Positions 1 through 7,773 of a DNA stretch of 64,000 nucleotides are shown piece by piece (positions within the stretch are counted from its first letter, which is position 1; every line of letters begins with the position of its first letter). Source of the DNA: Elizabethkingia miricola (lineage in GTDB: Bacteria > Bacteroidota > Bacteroidia > Flavobacteriales > Weeksellaceae); assembly GCF_001675285.1 (NCBI RefSeq), contig NZ_LSGQ01000032.1:1-64000 (forward strand), written 5' to 3'. Both the position numbers and the translations under genes were made by a program. A model generated the notes under the pieces. It did not search any database. It was not told where the DNA came from and saw nothing but the letters and a program-made list of their open reading frames with translations.

Positions 1-4
1 AATG

Positions 5-52
5 ACACATATCTGTTATTTAACTAAACCTTACTAAGCTATAATTTTGCAT
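5..52 (+). promoter_or_regulatory. Promoter module, copy 1
   Basis: ACACATATCTGT at 5-16 is followed, 38 bases start to start, by TAATTTTG at 42-49, a perfect match to the Bacteroidota -7 element TAnnTTTG. The first block is nearly palindromic (ACA-n-ATAT-n-TGT) and covers the -33 area, as an operator would. The same two blocks recur at identical spacing at 568-615. Confidence 0.5.
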
Positions 53-197
53 AAAACAAACACGAATAATGAACAAACACAAATACATATCTATTATGCA
101 ATTCTTAGTGCATAAAGACTAATTATATTATTATCCAGACAATAATACAGCATTATATTTCCCCCAAATAAATAAGAAGATTCTCTATAACACACTT

Positions 198-277
198 GAG
201 AATAAAATTAAAATCATTTGTTTGTGAAACCTTACGGTTTTCGGGCGGATTCCTCATCATTCTCCGCCCGCTTTTTT
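198..277 (+). ncRNA. Candidate small RNA or attenuator, element 1
   Basis: The order is GAGAATAA (198-205), ATTTGTTTGTGAAA (216-229), a small hairpin AAACC-TTAC-GGTTT (227-240), then an 8-bp perfect GC-rich stem (242-249 with 263-270) followed by six T residues. The last part is a standard intrinsic terminator. The same 14-base block, small hairpin and terminator recur in the same order at 21209-21290, so this is more than a stray terminator. Whether the transcript starts here or comes from upstream is unknown. Confidence 0.5.
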
Positions 278-567
278 AGCAATCAACTTTTATTAAAATA
301 ATTAATCACTTTTTACTTAAAAACTGCTGATGTATTCTGGTAAAGTACCGGATTTGTAATTCTCATCATGCTTTTGTTAATTGGCAGTTTTAAGGGTAAA
401 CCTTCACCAATCAGGTTTACCCATTTTTAATTAACAGAATTTTCAAAGCCTTTTCCAAGTACTATATTTTATCAGAAATAATAGCCAGGCAATCAAATTC
501 CTCTTATCCCAGTCACAGAGTCTATTAAAGAATGAATATAAAAAGCAGCCAGATGTCCAAAAAAATA

Positions 568-615
568 ACACATATCTGTCATTTTTTTAATACAATTAAA
601 AATTCAATTTTGCAT
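568..615 (+). promoter_or_regulatory. Promoter module, copy 2
   Basis: ACACATATCTGT (568-579) and AATTTTGCAT (606-615) repeat the blocks of copy 1 with exactly the same 38-base spacing. The -7 element is CAATTTTG, one mismatch from consensus. It points toward the KDYIPP peptide and lipoprotein genes, but a leader of about 320 bases would result. Confidence 0.4.
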
Positions 616-939
616 TAAGACTTATTAGTATCATTTTCTTTATAAAAAGAAAATAAATATTGACAAATCTAAAAACACAATCCAATTATAATTCTCTGTC
701 TAAAAAACAGTTTATGAAAAGAGTATTATGATATAACAAATACAAAAAAACAAAAGATGATGAACAACCCAGCAAAAAAAACAAGGTCTTGCGAGATCTT
801 ACTAAATCAAATCCCCTCTCTTAATTAAATATTCATTTTATACAGTTGTTCAGACTTCTGTATGATTTGTAGTATCAATAAAACACCTAAAACAGGAGTA
901 CTATTGTATTCCTGAAGGATAACTCTATTCAACAAAAAA

Positions 940-1149
940 ATGAAAATAATGAAAAAAAATGAAAAAACAAGTGTAGAAAACTGTAAAAAAGATTATATAC
1001 CTCCTTCTATAACAATTGATTTTATAGAAATGGAATATGGTATTGCTGTGCAATCTGTTATTACGGTACCTGTTGGCACAGGTACAAATGGTGAAGTTAC
1101 AACCCAATGGGACGGGCAGGATGATACAACCCTGATAGCGCCATACTAA
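940..1149 (+). CDS. KDYIPP-motif small protein, 69 aa
   Basis: A short, Lys-rich N-terminus leads to KKDYIPPSITIDFIEMEYGIA and a Gly/Thr/Asp-rich tail. There is no signal peptide or membrane segment. A second protein at 22086 has the same KKDYIPP core followed by a hydrophobic stretch and an E-x-G-I sequence. Small proteins with a Y-x-x-P core are common in Bacteroidota beside surface lipoproteins, and their function is unknown to me. The gene stops 24 bases before the FISUMP lipoprotein, so the two are probably one operon. A second in-frame ATG lies at 949. The YIPPSI core resembles the YxxPxL motif of lasso-peptide leaders, but no maturation enzymes are present. Confidence 0.7.
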   Translation: MKIMKKNEKTSVENCKKDYIPPSITIDFIEMEYGIAVQSVITVPVGTGTNGEVTTQWDGQDDTTLIAPY

Positions 1150-1173
1150 TAGTGAATAAATAAAACACAGAAA

Positions 1174-2784
1174 ATGAACAAAAATATACAAAGGGCTGCA
1201 TCTCTGGCGGTAATATCATTATTACTATGGACAACTTCCTGCCGTACTACTGATTCTGAAAATACACTTTCGGCATCGGGTATCTCAGCAGTGAATGTTA
1301 ATTTACTAGGTACATCTTTTACAGATGTATCCGGAAATGCACAAGCATCCGTAGCAAAATTGGGAACAGTAACAGATGTCGCGCAAACTCATAGCGTGTT
1401 GGTGGATCCCAGTCATATTATATCTGTAGAATATACACCGGCTACAACTTCTCTTAAAAACTCTGCAGGTTTAAATCCTGTTGCAGTAATAAGCGGAAGT
1501 CCTTTAACCCAAGGTATGAAGTTTCGGGTAATTGCTTATAACAATAGCACAACTGCAGAAAGTTACAGTGACTATACAATAGGAGCAAGCAATAGCATTC
1601 AGGGGAATCCGTTAATGCTGACTAACGGTGTTAATTATACTATTGTTGCCTACTCCTATGGAAGTTCTTATCTACCTGCATATAGTGCTTCCGATACAAC
1701 ACTTCAATATAATGATGCCAACCGGGATTTCATGTTTGTAAAAACCTCTTTTACACCCAATGGGGCTAACATAGTTAATAAAATACCCATTACATTAAAT
1801 CATGAAATAACAGAAATAACGACTATAATAGATGCTTCAGGCTATGGTAATATCACAAATATTCAGAATGCTAAAATTACTCCGCATTATACAACATCAA
1901 CTATAAGTCTGGCCGATGGTAGTATCAGTAATTATGCTAATGCGGCTTCAGGAGGTATTCCACTTGTATTTCCAAATTTGTCTTCCGCGGCAACTACACA
2001 AACAGCCAATAACATATTAATAAACGCCTCTGAAATGGGTTCCTTTTCAGCCGATGTGGCCATTGGCGGAGGTGCTCTTAAAACTATAGGGCTGCCCAAT
2101 AGTTTTCTGATCAAACCCGGTTACAGAAGAAACCTTACTATAAAACTGGCAAAATGTGGTGCTAATATCAACGGAATAAATACAAATTTTATGTGTCACA
2201 ACCTTGGAGCCGATTATAGTCAGGATCCAAATAATCCGTCTAATAACGCATTAGTTCATGGTGCCAAATATAATTGGGGAGCAAAGACTGAATCTGTTTC
2301 TCAGACACTAGATCAACAAAGTGCTACTATTAGTTATACTTATAATGGTGATAAAACTAATAATGATGCCTGGGTCGGTGCAAATGCCCGTAACAACCCT
2401 TGCCCGAGTGGTTACAGAATACCTACTCAATCAGAGCTTCAGTCTCTTATTCAAGGCCTAAATGGAACGTTAGGAAGTGGAACTTACAATTCTAACACTG
2501 TAAAGGGGTCCTGGCTATCTTCTTATACAAGTTACGACTCTTTCAGAATATTTACTTCTAAAATCAATACCGCTTATTCAATCTCTCTTCCTGCCGCAGG
2601 ATACCGTGATGCCACCTCTACAATACAACAGAGAAACAGTGCGGGATGGTATTGGACAAGTAATGGCAATGGTAGTTATAATGTTCTACAGTTTGATAAT
2701 ACTTATTTTCCTGGTGTTACCAATTCTACAACTTTTTCAGCTGGAAGTGGCAATGCACTGCCTGTTCGTTGTATCGCCAACTAA
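1174..2784 (+). CDS. Fimbrillin-like lipoprotein with C-terminal FISUMP domain
   Basis: The N-terminus is a lipoprotein signal ending in LLLWTTSC, so the protein should be lipidated and held on the outer membrane. Residues about 25-320 form a beta-rich fimbrillin-like region that closely parallels the minus-strand lipoprotein at 14549 (shared pattern of VNLL, a proline-rich block, NYT[IF]VAYS, LNH/LKH..ITT.IDA, and a PGYR..LTIKL end). Residues about 330-536 match the FISUMP (Fibrobacter succinogenes major paralogous) domain, with CHNLGAD and NPCPSGYRIPTQSEL signatures. The exact role, adhesion or surface display, is inferred. It follows the KDYIPP peptide gene by 24 bases. Confidence 0.8.
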   Translation: MNKNIQRAASLAVISLLLWTTSCRTTDSENTLSASGISAVNVNLLGTSFTDVSGNAQASVAKLGTVTDVAQTHSVLVDPSHIISVEYTPATTSLKNSAGLNPVAVISGSPLTQGMKFRVIAYNNSTTAESYSDYTIGASNSIQGNPLMLTNGVNYTIVAYSYGSSYLPAYSASDTTLQYNDANRDFMFVKTSFTPNGANIVNKIPITLNHEITEITTIIDASGYGNITNIQNAKITPHYTTSTISLADGSISNYANAASGGIPLVFPNLSSAATTQTANNILINASEMGSFSADVAIGGGALKTIGLPNSFLIKPGYRRNLTIKLAKCGANINGINTNFMCHNLGADYSQDPNNPSNNALVHGAKYNWGAKTESVSQTLDQQSATISYTYNGDKTNNDAWVGANARNNPCPSGYRIPTQSELQSLIQGLNGTLGSGTYNSNTVKGSWLSSYTSYDSFRIFTSKINTAYSISLPAAGYRDATSTIQQRNSAGWYWTSNGNGSYNVLQFDNTYFPGVTNSTTFSAGSGNALPVRCIAN

Positions 2785-3178
2785 CTGAAGAAACTATATT
2801 ATAAATAAGGATTTAGAAGCCTTTAAGTATATATAAAAGAAAGACGCCTAAAAAACTAAAAGCCTCTTGCTTAAATTTGTAAAATATTTTAGCGTTAAAG
2901 AATTAAAACAATTAAGCCTTAATGATTTTAAATCAAATTTTACTTTATTAATTAGCTGAATGTCTTAATGTTTGAAAAAACAAACAAAGTTTATTTAAAT
3001 TAAGAAAATTGAGGAAATAGATCAAAAAAGTTTTGAATATGAAATTTAACCAGGCACCAGGATAATTAAATTATCCCAATAAAAGCTTAGTAACAAAAAC
3101 CAGATGAATACAGTAGTCTGGTTTTGGTTCATGATTGAAAATATCATTCATTTTACAATACAGATTTCAGAATATAAT
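2785..3178. other. Non-coding gap with two hairpins
   Basis: A 29-base AT-only imperfect palindrome lies at 2903-2931 (TTAAAA...TTTTAA arms). A better hairpin is at 3096-3125. Nothing else is recognisable. Confidence 0.5.
3096..3125 (+). terminator. Hairpin ahead of the TlpA-like gene
   Basis: AAAACCAGA (3096-3104) pairs perfectly with TCTGGTTTT (3117-3125) around a 12-base loop. The T-tract is only four bases. It probably ends the lipoprotein transcript. It swallows the ATG at 3104, which argues against that codon as the next gene's start. Confidence 0.5.
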
Positions 3179-4516
3179 ATGAACTTAAAAAAAGTAATTG
3201 TTCTCCTTTTCGTCTTTAGTTGTCTAACAATACAGGCACAAAGTGTCGAAATGAACTTTCCTCATTTTGCAGGAAAGCATTATGACTTTACTATCTTTCA
3301 GGGCAATAACCAAAAGGTTATATATAAAGGAATTATTCCACAAAATGGGACATTCAGATTAACTATTCCAAAAGAGTATGTACCTTATCATGGCATGAGC
3401 AGATGGCTGATTACCGGAACTACAGAAGGGGGCGGATTGGATATGTATATTCCCGGAAAAGACTTTTCGGTAAGCTGTATAGTAGCACAGCCTACTGAAG
3501 AAAGTATTATCTATACCAATAACACAGGCAATACCCAACTGAGTAAACTGTCCCGGGAGCAGCAAAAAATCTTATTCCGATATGAAGCCATGCAGCAATC
3601 TTTAAAAGCTTTTGCTCCAACGGATGTAAATTATCCGGTTTTTCAACAGGAATATCAAAATCAGACTAAGGCCTACAGCAACTTTCAGGATAAACTCAGA
3701 TCCAATTCAGATTATATCAGCCAATTTCTTCAGATTGTAAATATTACAAAGGGTATAAACCCTGTGTTAACTGAAAAAGAAGAAGATAAAGCAAAAAATA
3801 TTCATCAGTATATAATTAATGAACTGGACTGGCAGGTATTGTACACCTCCGGATTCTGGTCCAGTATCATCAGTACATGGATAAATATCCATACCCAGCT
3901 GATAAATGATCCAAAACAATTTGCAGAAGATTTTAGAAAAATCAGCAGCAAGATTAATTCAGATGTAATTTATACAAGCCTGGCACAAAGAACAGCTTAT
4001 TACCTCTCACAAAAAGGACAAGATGAATATATAGCAATGATAGCTACAATGATAACAGGTTCCGGAAAAATATCAAAATTCGATGGGGATCTGGCCTCTT
4101 ATACAAAAGGAATTACAGGAAGTCAGGCTCCTGATCTTATTATTTCAAAGGATGTAAGTAATAAAAAACAAATAACCAAAACACTAAAAACAGCAGATAA
4201 TACAAGCCTGCATACATTATTATTTTTCTATCAGTCTACAGACTGTGATGAATGTGACAAGCAATTACAACAACTGAAAGATAATTACCAAAAGCTTGTT
4301 GATAAAGGCATTCATATTATAACATTATCAGCCGACAAAGATAAAGCTGAATACAATAATAAGGCTAAGACATTCCCCTGGAAGGATAGCTATTGTGATT
4401 ACCTTGGAGAAAATGGTGATAATTATAAAAATTATGGTGTAACAGGAGTGCCTACATTAATATTAATAGACGCCAATGGGAAAATTATATCCAGAGGAGC
4501 ATCTATAAATTTTTAA
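3179..4516 (+). CDS. Exported TlpA-like thioredoxin-fold protein
   Basis: Starting at ATG 3179 gives a clean signal peptide (MNLKKVIVLLF...IQAQ) and 445 residues; the longer frame from 3104 adds 25 residues ahead of it and begins inside a hairpin. Residues about 25-320 are a helical and beta region typical of the N-terminal part of Bacteroidota TlpA-family disulphide reductases. The last 110 residues are a thioredoxin fold with the redox pair CDEC near residue 356 and the cis-proline loop GVPT near residue 424. It likely reduces or isomerises disulphides in the periplasm. It resembles the thioredoxin half of the fusion protein at 7774. A terminator follows at 4610. Confidence 0.82.
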   Translation: MNLKKVIVLLFVFSCLTIQAQSVEMNFPHFAGKHYDFTIFQGNNQKVIYKGIIPQNGTFRLTIPKEYVPYHGMSRWLITGTTEGGGLDMYIPGKDFSVSCIVAQPTEESIIYTNNTGNTQLSKLSREQQKILFRYEAMQQSLKAFAPTDVNYPVFQQEYQNQTKAYSNFQDKLRSNSDYISQFLQIVNITKGINPVLTEKEEDKAKNIHQYIINELDWQVLYTSGFWSSIISTWINIHTQLINDPKQFAEDFRKISSKINSDVIYTSLAQRTAYYLSQKGQDEYIAMIATMITGSGKISKFDGDLASYTKGITGSQAPDLIISKDVSNKKQITKTLKTADNTSLHTLLFFYQSTDCDECDKQLQQLKDNYQKLVDKGIHIITLSADKDKAEYNNKAKTFPWKDSYCDYLGENGDNYKNYGVTGVPTLILIDANGKIISRGASINF

Positions 4517-4609
4517 ATCATTACTATATTCTACTATTAATCTATATTCATCCGGTGAAAACACCGGGCTCTATTAATGACACTACAGTGTTCTTTAAAA
4601 GTTTTCTTG

Positions 4610-4641
4610 CAGGCAACTTCAAAAGGGTTGCCTGTTTTTTT
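4610..4641 (+). terminator. Intrinsic terminator
   Basis: CAGGCAAC (4610-4617) pairs with GTTGCCTG (4627-4634), followed by seven T residues. It ends the TlpA-like gene. Confidence 0.85.
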
Positions 4642-4705
4642 CATATCTACAAAATATAAATTTCGGTATAATGATAAATAGAGAGTTACTATTAAAATAA
4701 ATTTT

Positions 4706-4713
4706 TAAATTTG
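4706..4713 (+). promoter_or_regulatory. Promoter -7 element
   Basis: TAAATTTG fits TAnnTTTG and lies 11 bases upstream of the ATG at 4725, which implies a very short leader or a slightly later start. Confidence 0.4.
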
Positions 4714-4724
4714 TTATCGTTAAT

Positions 4725-5075
4725 ATGTTGCAATACCGATTCATACTCATAATCCTCTTTGGATTTCTTTTTATCCCCGGACAAGTTACTGCCTGTGGTA
4801 TAAATGTATTTCCTGTATCGGAATCCGTTTATAAAGCCGAATTATCAAAAAAAGAATATTGCAATGGTTGTGAAGGCTGTAATTCCCGACAGAACCGCCA
4901 AAACTGTACAGAACAATGCAAGTGTCTTACCTGCTGTACTACTACCCTTCTTCCTGATTCACAAAATTTCAGTTTTGAAAAAGCGATGCACTATAACAGG
5001 TCGTCTTTTATTAATCCTGAGTACAATATTTCTAAAGGTTTTCTTTTTATCTGGCTTACACCTAAAATAAGGTAA
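4725..5075 (+). CDS. Cysteine-rich exported protein, 116 aa
   Basis: I do not recognise the family. The first 23 residues form a signal peptide ending near VTA. The mature part has a cysteine cluster (CNGCEGC, then CTEQCKC and TCC) within about 35 residues, then a plain tail ending in a hydrophobic FLFIWLTPK segment. Such CxxC/CxC spacing suits metal binding, and the following genes encode a DUF3347 lipoprotein and a haem-binding-domain protein, so a metal-handling role is a reasonable inference. It has its own -7 element. Confidence 0.6.
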   Translation: MLQYRFILIILFGFLFIPGQVTACGINVFPVSESVYKAELSKKEYCNGCEGCNSRQNRQNCTEQCKCLTCCTTTLLPDSQNFSFEKAMHYNRSSFINPEYNISKGFLFIWLTPKIR

Positions 5076-5269
5076 TTTCATTACGTATAGCCTAAATTGT
5101 ATTTTGTCCGCAGTAATATTTACATCATAAAATGTGATGCAGTTTTAGCCTGCTTAATTAGGACAACTACAAATCATCAATCCACATACCTATTTGTATT
5201 TCTGAATATAATATTTCAGTCTTAAATAACTGGTATAAATAACTCATCTAAAAAAAACATACTCTGAAA

Positions 5270-5851
5270 ATGAGAAATATCATCATAACAGCACTTATAG
5301 GACTGAGCCTGTCAGCCTGTGCCGACAAAAAAATAAAATCTGAAGACAAAGAGAGACAAAATATTATAAATAAAAATAATTCTGAAGATGTCACCGGAGC
5401 AGAAGAACCTGAAACTCCCTTTTCAGTAAAAGAAATCATTAGCAGCTATCTGTTTATAAAAAATGCACTAACAAAAGATGATGGAGAAGCTACTGCTGAA
5501 GCAGCAAAAAAGCTCTTCGAAACTCTGGAAACCACCAATGCAGATACATTGGATAAGGAAAAGAAGTCTATATTTATTGATATCTATGAAAGCATTCGTG
5601 AAAATGCCGAGCACATTAGTACCAATGCTGGAAATGTTGAACATCAGAGGGAACATTTCGCATTACTGAGCAGAGATATTAATGACCTTACTGATAATTT
5701 TGGTACAGCGGGTTTAAAGCTTTATCTGGATTTTTGTCCGATGTATAATAAACAAAAAGGTGCTGTATGGGTAAGTGAAAAGAAAGAAATTATAAATCCT
5801 TACTATGGACCAAAAATGTCTGACTGTGGATCTGTAAAAAAAGAGTTATAA
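5270..5851 (+). CDS. DUF3347-domain lipoprotein
   Basis: The lipobox LSAC near residue 16 marks a lipoprotein. From about residue 45 the sequence follows the DUF3347 pattern: YLFIKNALTKDD at the start, QREHFALLS in the middle, and the diagnostic C-terminal FCPMYNKQKGAVW ... NPYYGPKMSDCG. In Bacteroidota this domain often accompanies copper and other metal efflux or resistance proteins, and its Cys and Met residues suggest metal contact; function is inferred. The haem-binding-domain gene begins 2 bases after its stop, so they are co-translated. Confidence 0.85.
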   Translation: MRNIIITALIGLSLSACADKKIKSEDKERQNIINKNNSEDVTGAEEPETPFSVKEIISSYLFIKNALTKDDGEATAEAAKKLFETLETTNADTLDKEKKSIFIDIYESIRENAEHISTNAGNVEHQREHFALLSRDINDLTDNFGTAGLKLYLDFCPMYNKQKGAVWVSEKKEIINPYYGPKMSDCGSVKKEL

Positions 5852-5853
5852 CA

Positions 5854-6309
5854 ATGAAAGCAATCAAAAAAGTATTCTTTGCGGGAATTATTCTTTTATT
5901 GTTTATTCAGTTTTTCCAGCCTGTCCGGAATATAAATAAAGGACAGGCTCCTTCTTCTGATTTCATGCGGATTTACAGTCCGCCTATAAGTATAAAACGC
6001 ACACTGCTAAATTCATGTTACGACTGTCACAGCAACAATACCAATTATCCTTTTTATTCTTATGTTCAGCCTGTAAGTTACTTTCTGGAAATGCATATTA
6101 ATAAAGGAAAACAGGAACTGAATTTCAACGAATGGGGAAATTACAGCAGCCGTAAGAAAAGAAATAAACTAAGTGCAATAAAAGATCAAATAGAAAACAA
6201 TAAAATGCCTCTTCCCTCTTATTTAGGGATTCATAAACATGCAAAGCTATCCGAAGCACAAAAGCAAGAGCTTTTCAAGTGGATAGAATCTATTCACATG
6301 AATGACTAA
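5854..6309 (+). CDS. Membrane-anchored haem-binding domain protein
   Basis: An N-terminal hydrophobic segment (residues about 6-22) anchors or exports the protein. A single c-type haem motif, CYDCH, lies near residue 54, followed by conserved PFYSYVQPVSYF and a C-terminal LSEAQKQELFKWI helix. This matches the 'haem-binding domain' family of about 150 residues common in Bacteroidota. It likely carries one covalent haem outside the inner membrane. It forms an operon with the DUF3347 lipoprotein, 2 bases apart. Confidence 0.87.
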   Translation: MKAIKKVFFAGIILLLFIQFFQPVRNINKGQAPSSDFMRIYSPPISIKRTLLNSCYDCHSNNTNYPFYSYVQPVSYFLEMHINKGKQELNFNEWGNYSSRKKRNKLSAIKDQIENNKMPLPSYLGIHKHAKLSEAQKQELFKWIESIHMND

Positions 6310-6394
6310 TTCTCTGTTTATGATGGAGCTTTTACTATTTATAATCAGCATTTTTTGCTTAACTTTATACATAGAACAATAAGTAACAAATAAG

Positions 6395-6610
6395 ATGGAA
6401 ACAAAAGAATACTCGGAAAACAAGGATATCACAGTCCTTTGGACCCCTTCACGTTGTAAGCACGCCGGAGTATGTGTAAAAACATTGCCTAAAGTATATC
6501 ACCCAAAGGATAAACCCTGGATTACACCCACTGAAGCAACTGCAGACGAACTGAAGCAACAGATTGAACGATGCCCCACCGGAGCATTAGGATATCGGTT
6601 AAATCATTAA
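6395..6610 (+). CDS. yjdI: YjdI-type 4Fe-4S mono-cluster protein
   Basis: This 71-residue protein matches the divergent 4Fe-4S mono-cluster family (YjdI-like). Cluster ligands are visible as CKHAGVC near residues 22-28 and a later C in ERCPTGAL near residue 60. It is cytosolic, with no signal peptide. The family is probably an electron carrier. It sits 85 bases after the haem-protein gene and just before a terminator, so it may be the last gene of that cluster. Confidence 0.85.
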   Translation: METKEYSENKDITVLWTPSRCKHAGVCVKTLPKVYHPKDKPWITPTEATADELKQQIERCPTGALGYRLNH

Positions 6611-6691
6611 CTGTAAAAAGAAAAATGATAGGAACGAATTACAATTTCGACTTTATCTTTTAAGACAATACAACAGATTTTTAATTCAGAT

Positions 6692-6726
6692 AACCTTACA
6701 GGCTCTAAATGCTTGTAAGGTTTTTT
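6692..6726 (+). terminator. Intrinsic terminator
   Basis: AACCTTACA (6692-6700) pairs with TGTAAGGTT (6714-6722), leading into a T-run. It closes the yjdI transcript. Confidence 0.85.
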
Positions 6727-6866
6727 ATTAAATACTCAAAACCCCATCCACAAAAGGTTTCCAGAGCCTATCCTTATCCTTACTGCATCTGAGTTTCATT
6801 TTTTTTGTAACAATTCTGTTTTCCCCAAGACTGATCAAACATAAATAGATCACATTATAAACTACT

Positions 6867-7769
6867 ATGGAGAACACAATTGATATTAAAAATTTAAGCT
6901 TCTCTTTCAATAAAGGGAAGCCTATATTAAAAGACCTAACTATTAATGTTCCGAAAGGAAGTATTTTTGGGTTCCTGGGTGCAAACGGGGCCGGAAAATC
7001 AACAACTATGAGATTCATCATTGGTGCACTTACCGATACCAATAAAACCATTAAACTTTTCGGCGAAGAACTGGATACATTCTATCCTGAGGGATTCAAC
7101 AAGATAGGCTCATTGATAGATTATCCTGCATTTTACGATCATCTATCCGGTTGGGACAATCTTATGGTACTTTCACAACTAAGACAGCTTCCAAAACAAA
7201 ATGCCGAAGAAGTTTTGCATCTTGTTGGTCTATGGGATGCACGGAATACCAAAATGAAAAAGTATTCTCTTGGAATGAAACAGCGACTTGCCATAGCGAT
7301 GTCTCTTTTAGGAAATCCAGAGCTGCTTATTCTGGATGAACCTGTAAATGGCCTGGATCCTAACGGAATGATCGAAATTCGGGAACTGCTTCTGAAGCTA
7401 AATCGTGAGAAAGGAATTACTATTTTCATATCCAGCCATCTGCTTCAGGAAATCGAAAAAATGATCACACATCTGGCCATTATTTCTCATGGTGAAATAA
7501 AATTTATGGGAAGTAAGGAAGAATTGAATACACTTTACCAGTATAGCCGAGTAAAGGTTGGTATTAATAATGCACACCAGTTTATAGATAAAATACCATC
7601 TGTATACAGTCCGAAAATCATTAATGAAAATACCATGGAATGTGCTGTAGGCAGCAAAGAAGAAGTGATCGCACTAAATAGTCTTCTCGTTTCTCAACAA
7701 GCTGAAATTTTTGAATTAAAGAGTAACACTGGTCTTGAAGACTGGTTTATAGAACTAACTAAAAACTAA
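6867..7769 (+). CDS. ABC transporter ATP-binding protein (BcrA/CcmA type)
   Basis: All ABC motifs are visible: Walker A GANGAGKST at residues 38-46, signature YSLGMKQR, Walker B LLILDEP with the D-loop NGLDPNG, and the switch His in ISSHLL. The 300-residue length and C-terminal extension fit bacitracin- or lantibiotic-type exporters. Its partner permease begins 4 bases after its stop. It powers whatever the fused permease moves or senses; the substrate cannot be told from sequence. Confidence 0.92.
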   Translation: MENTIDIKNLSFSFNKGKPILKDLTINVPKGSIFGFLGANGAGKSTTMRFIIGALTDTNKTIKLFGEELDTFYPEGFNKIGSLIDYPAFYDHLSGWDNLMVLSQLRQLPKQNAEEVLHLVGLWDARNTKMKKYSLGMKQRLAIAMSLLGNPELLILDEPVNGLDPNGMIEIRELLLKLNREKGITIFISSHLLQEIEKMITHLAIISHGEIKFMGSKEELNTLYQYSRVKVGINNAHQFIDKIPSVYSPKIINENTMECAVGSKEEVIALNSLLVSQQAEIFELKSNTGLEDWFIELTKN

Positions 7770-7773
7770 ACCG

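Larger units (their letters stand above)
1..939. other. Long non-coding leader before the first gene
   Basis: No convincing protein gene is visible in the first 939 bases. The stretch holds a duplicated promoter-like module (5-52 and 568-615), an RNA-like element ending in a GC-rich hairpin (198-277), and otherwise AT-rich sequence. About 660 bases separate the hairpin from the first start codon. A gene upstream of the window could end just before base 1. Confidence 0.6.

Noticed and set aside
3104-3178. ATG 3104 as the start of the TlpA-like gene
   Set aside because: It lies in a hairpin and adds 25 residues before a clean signal peptide.
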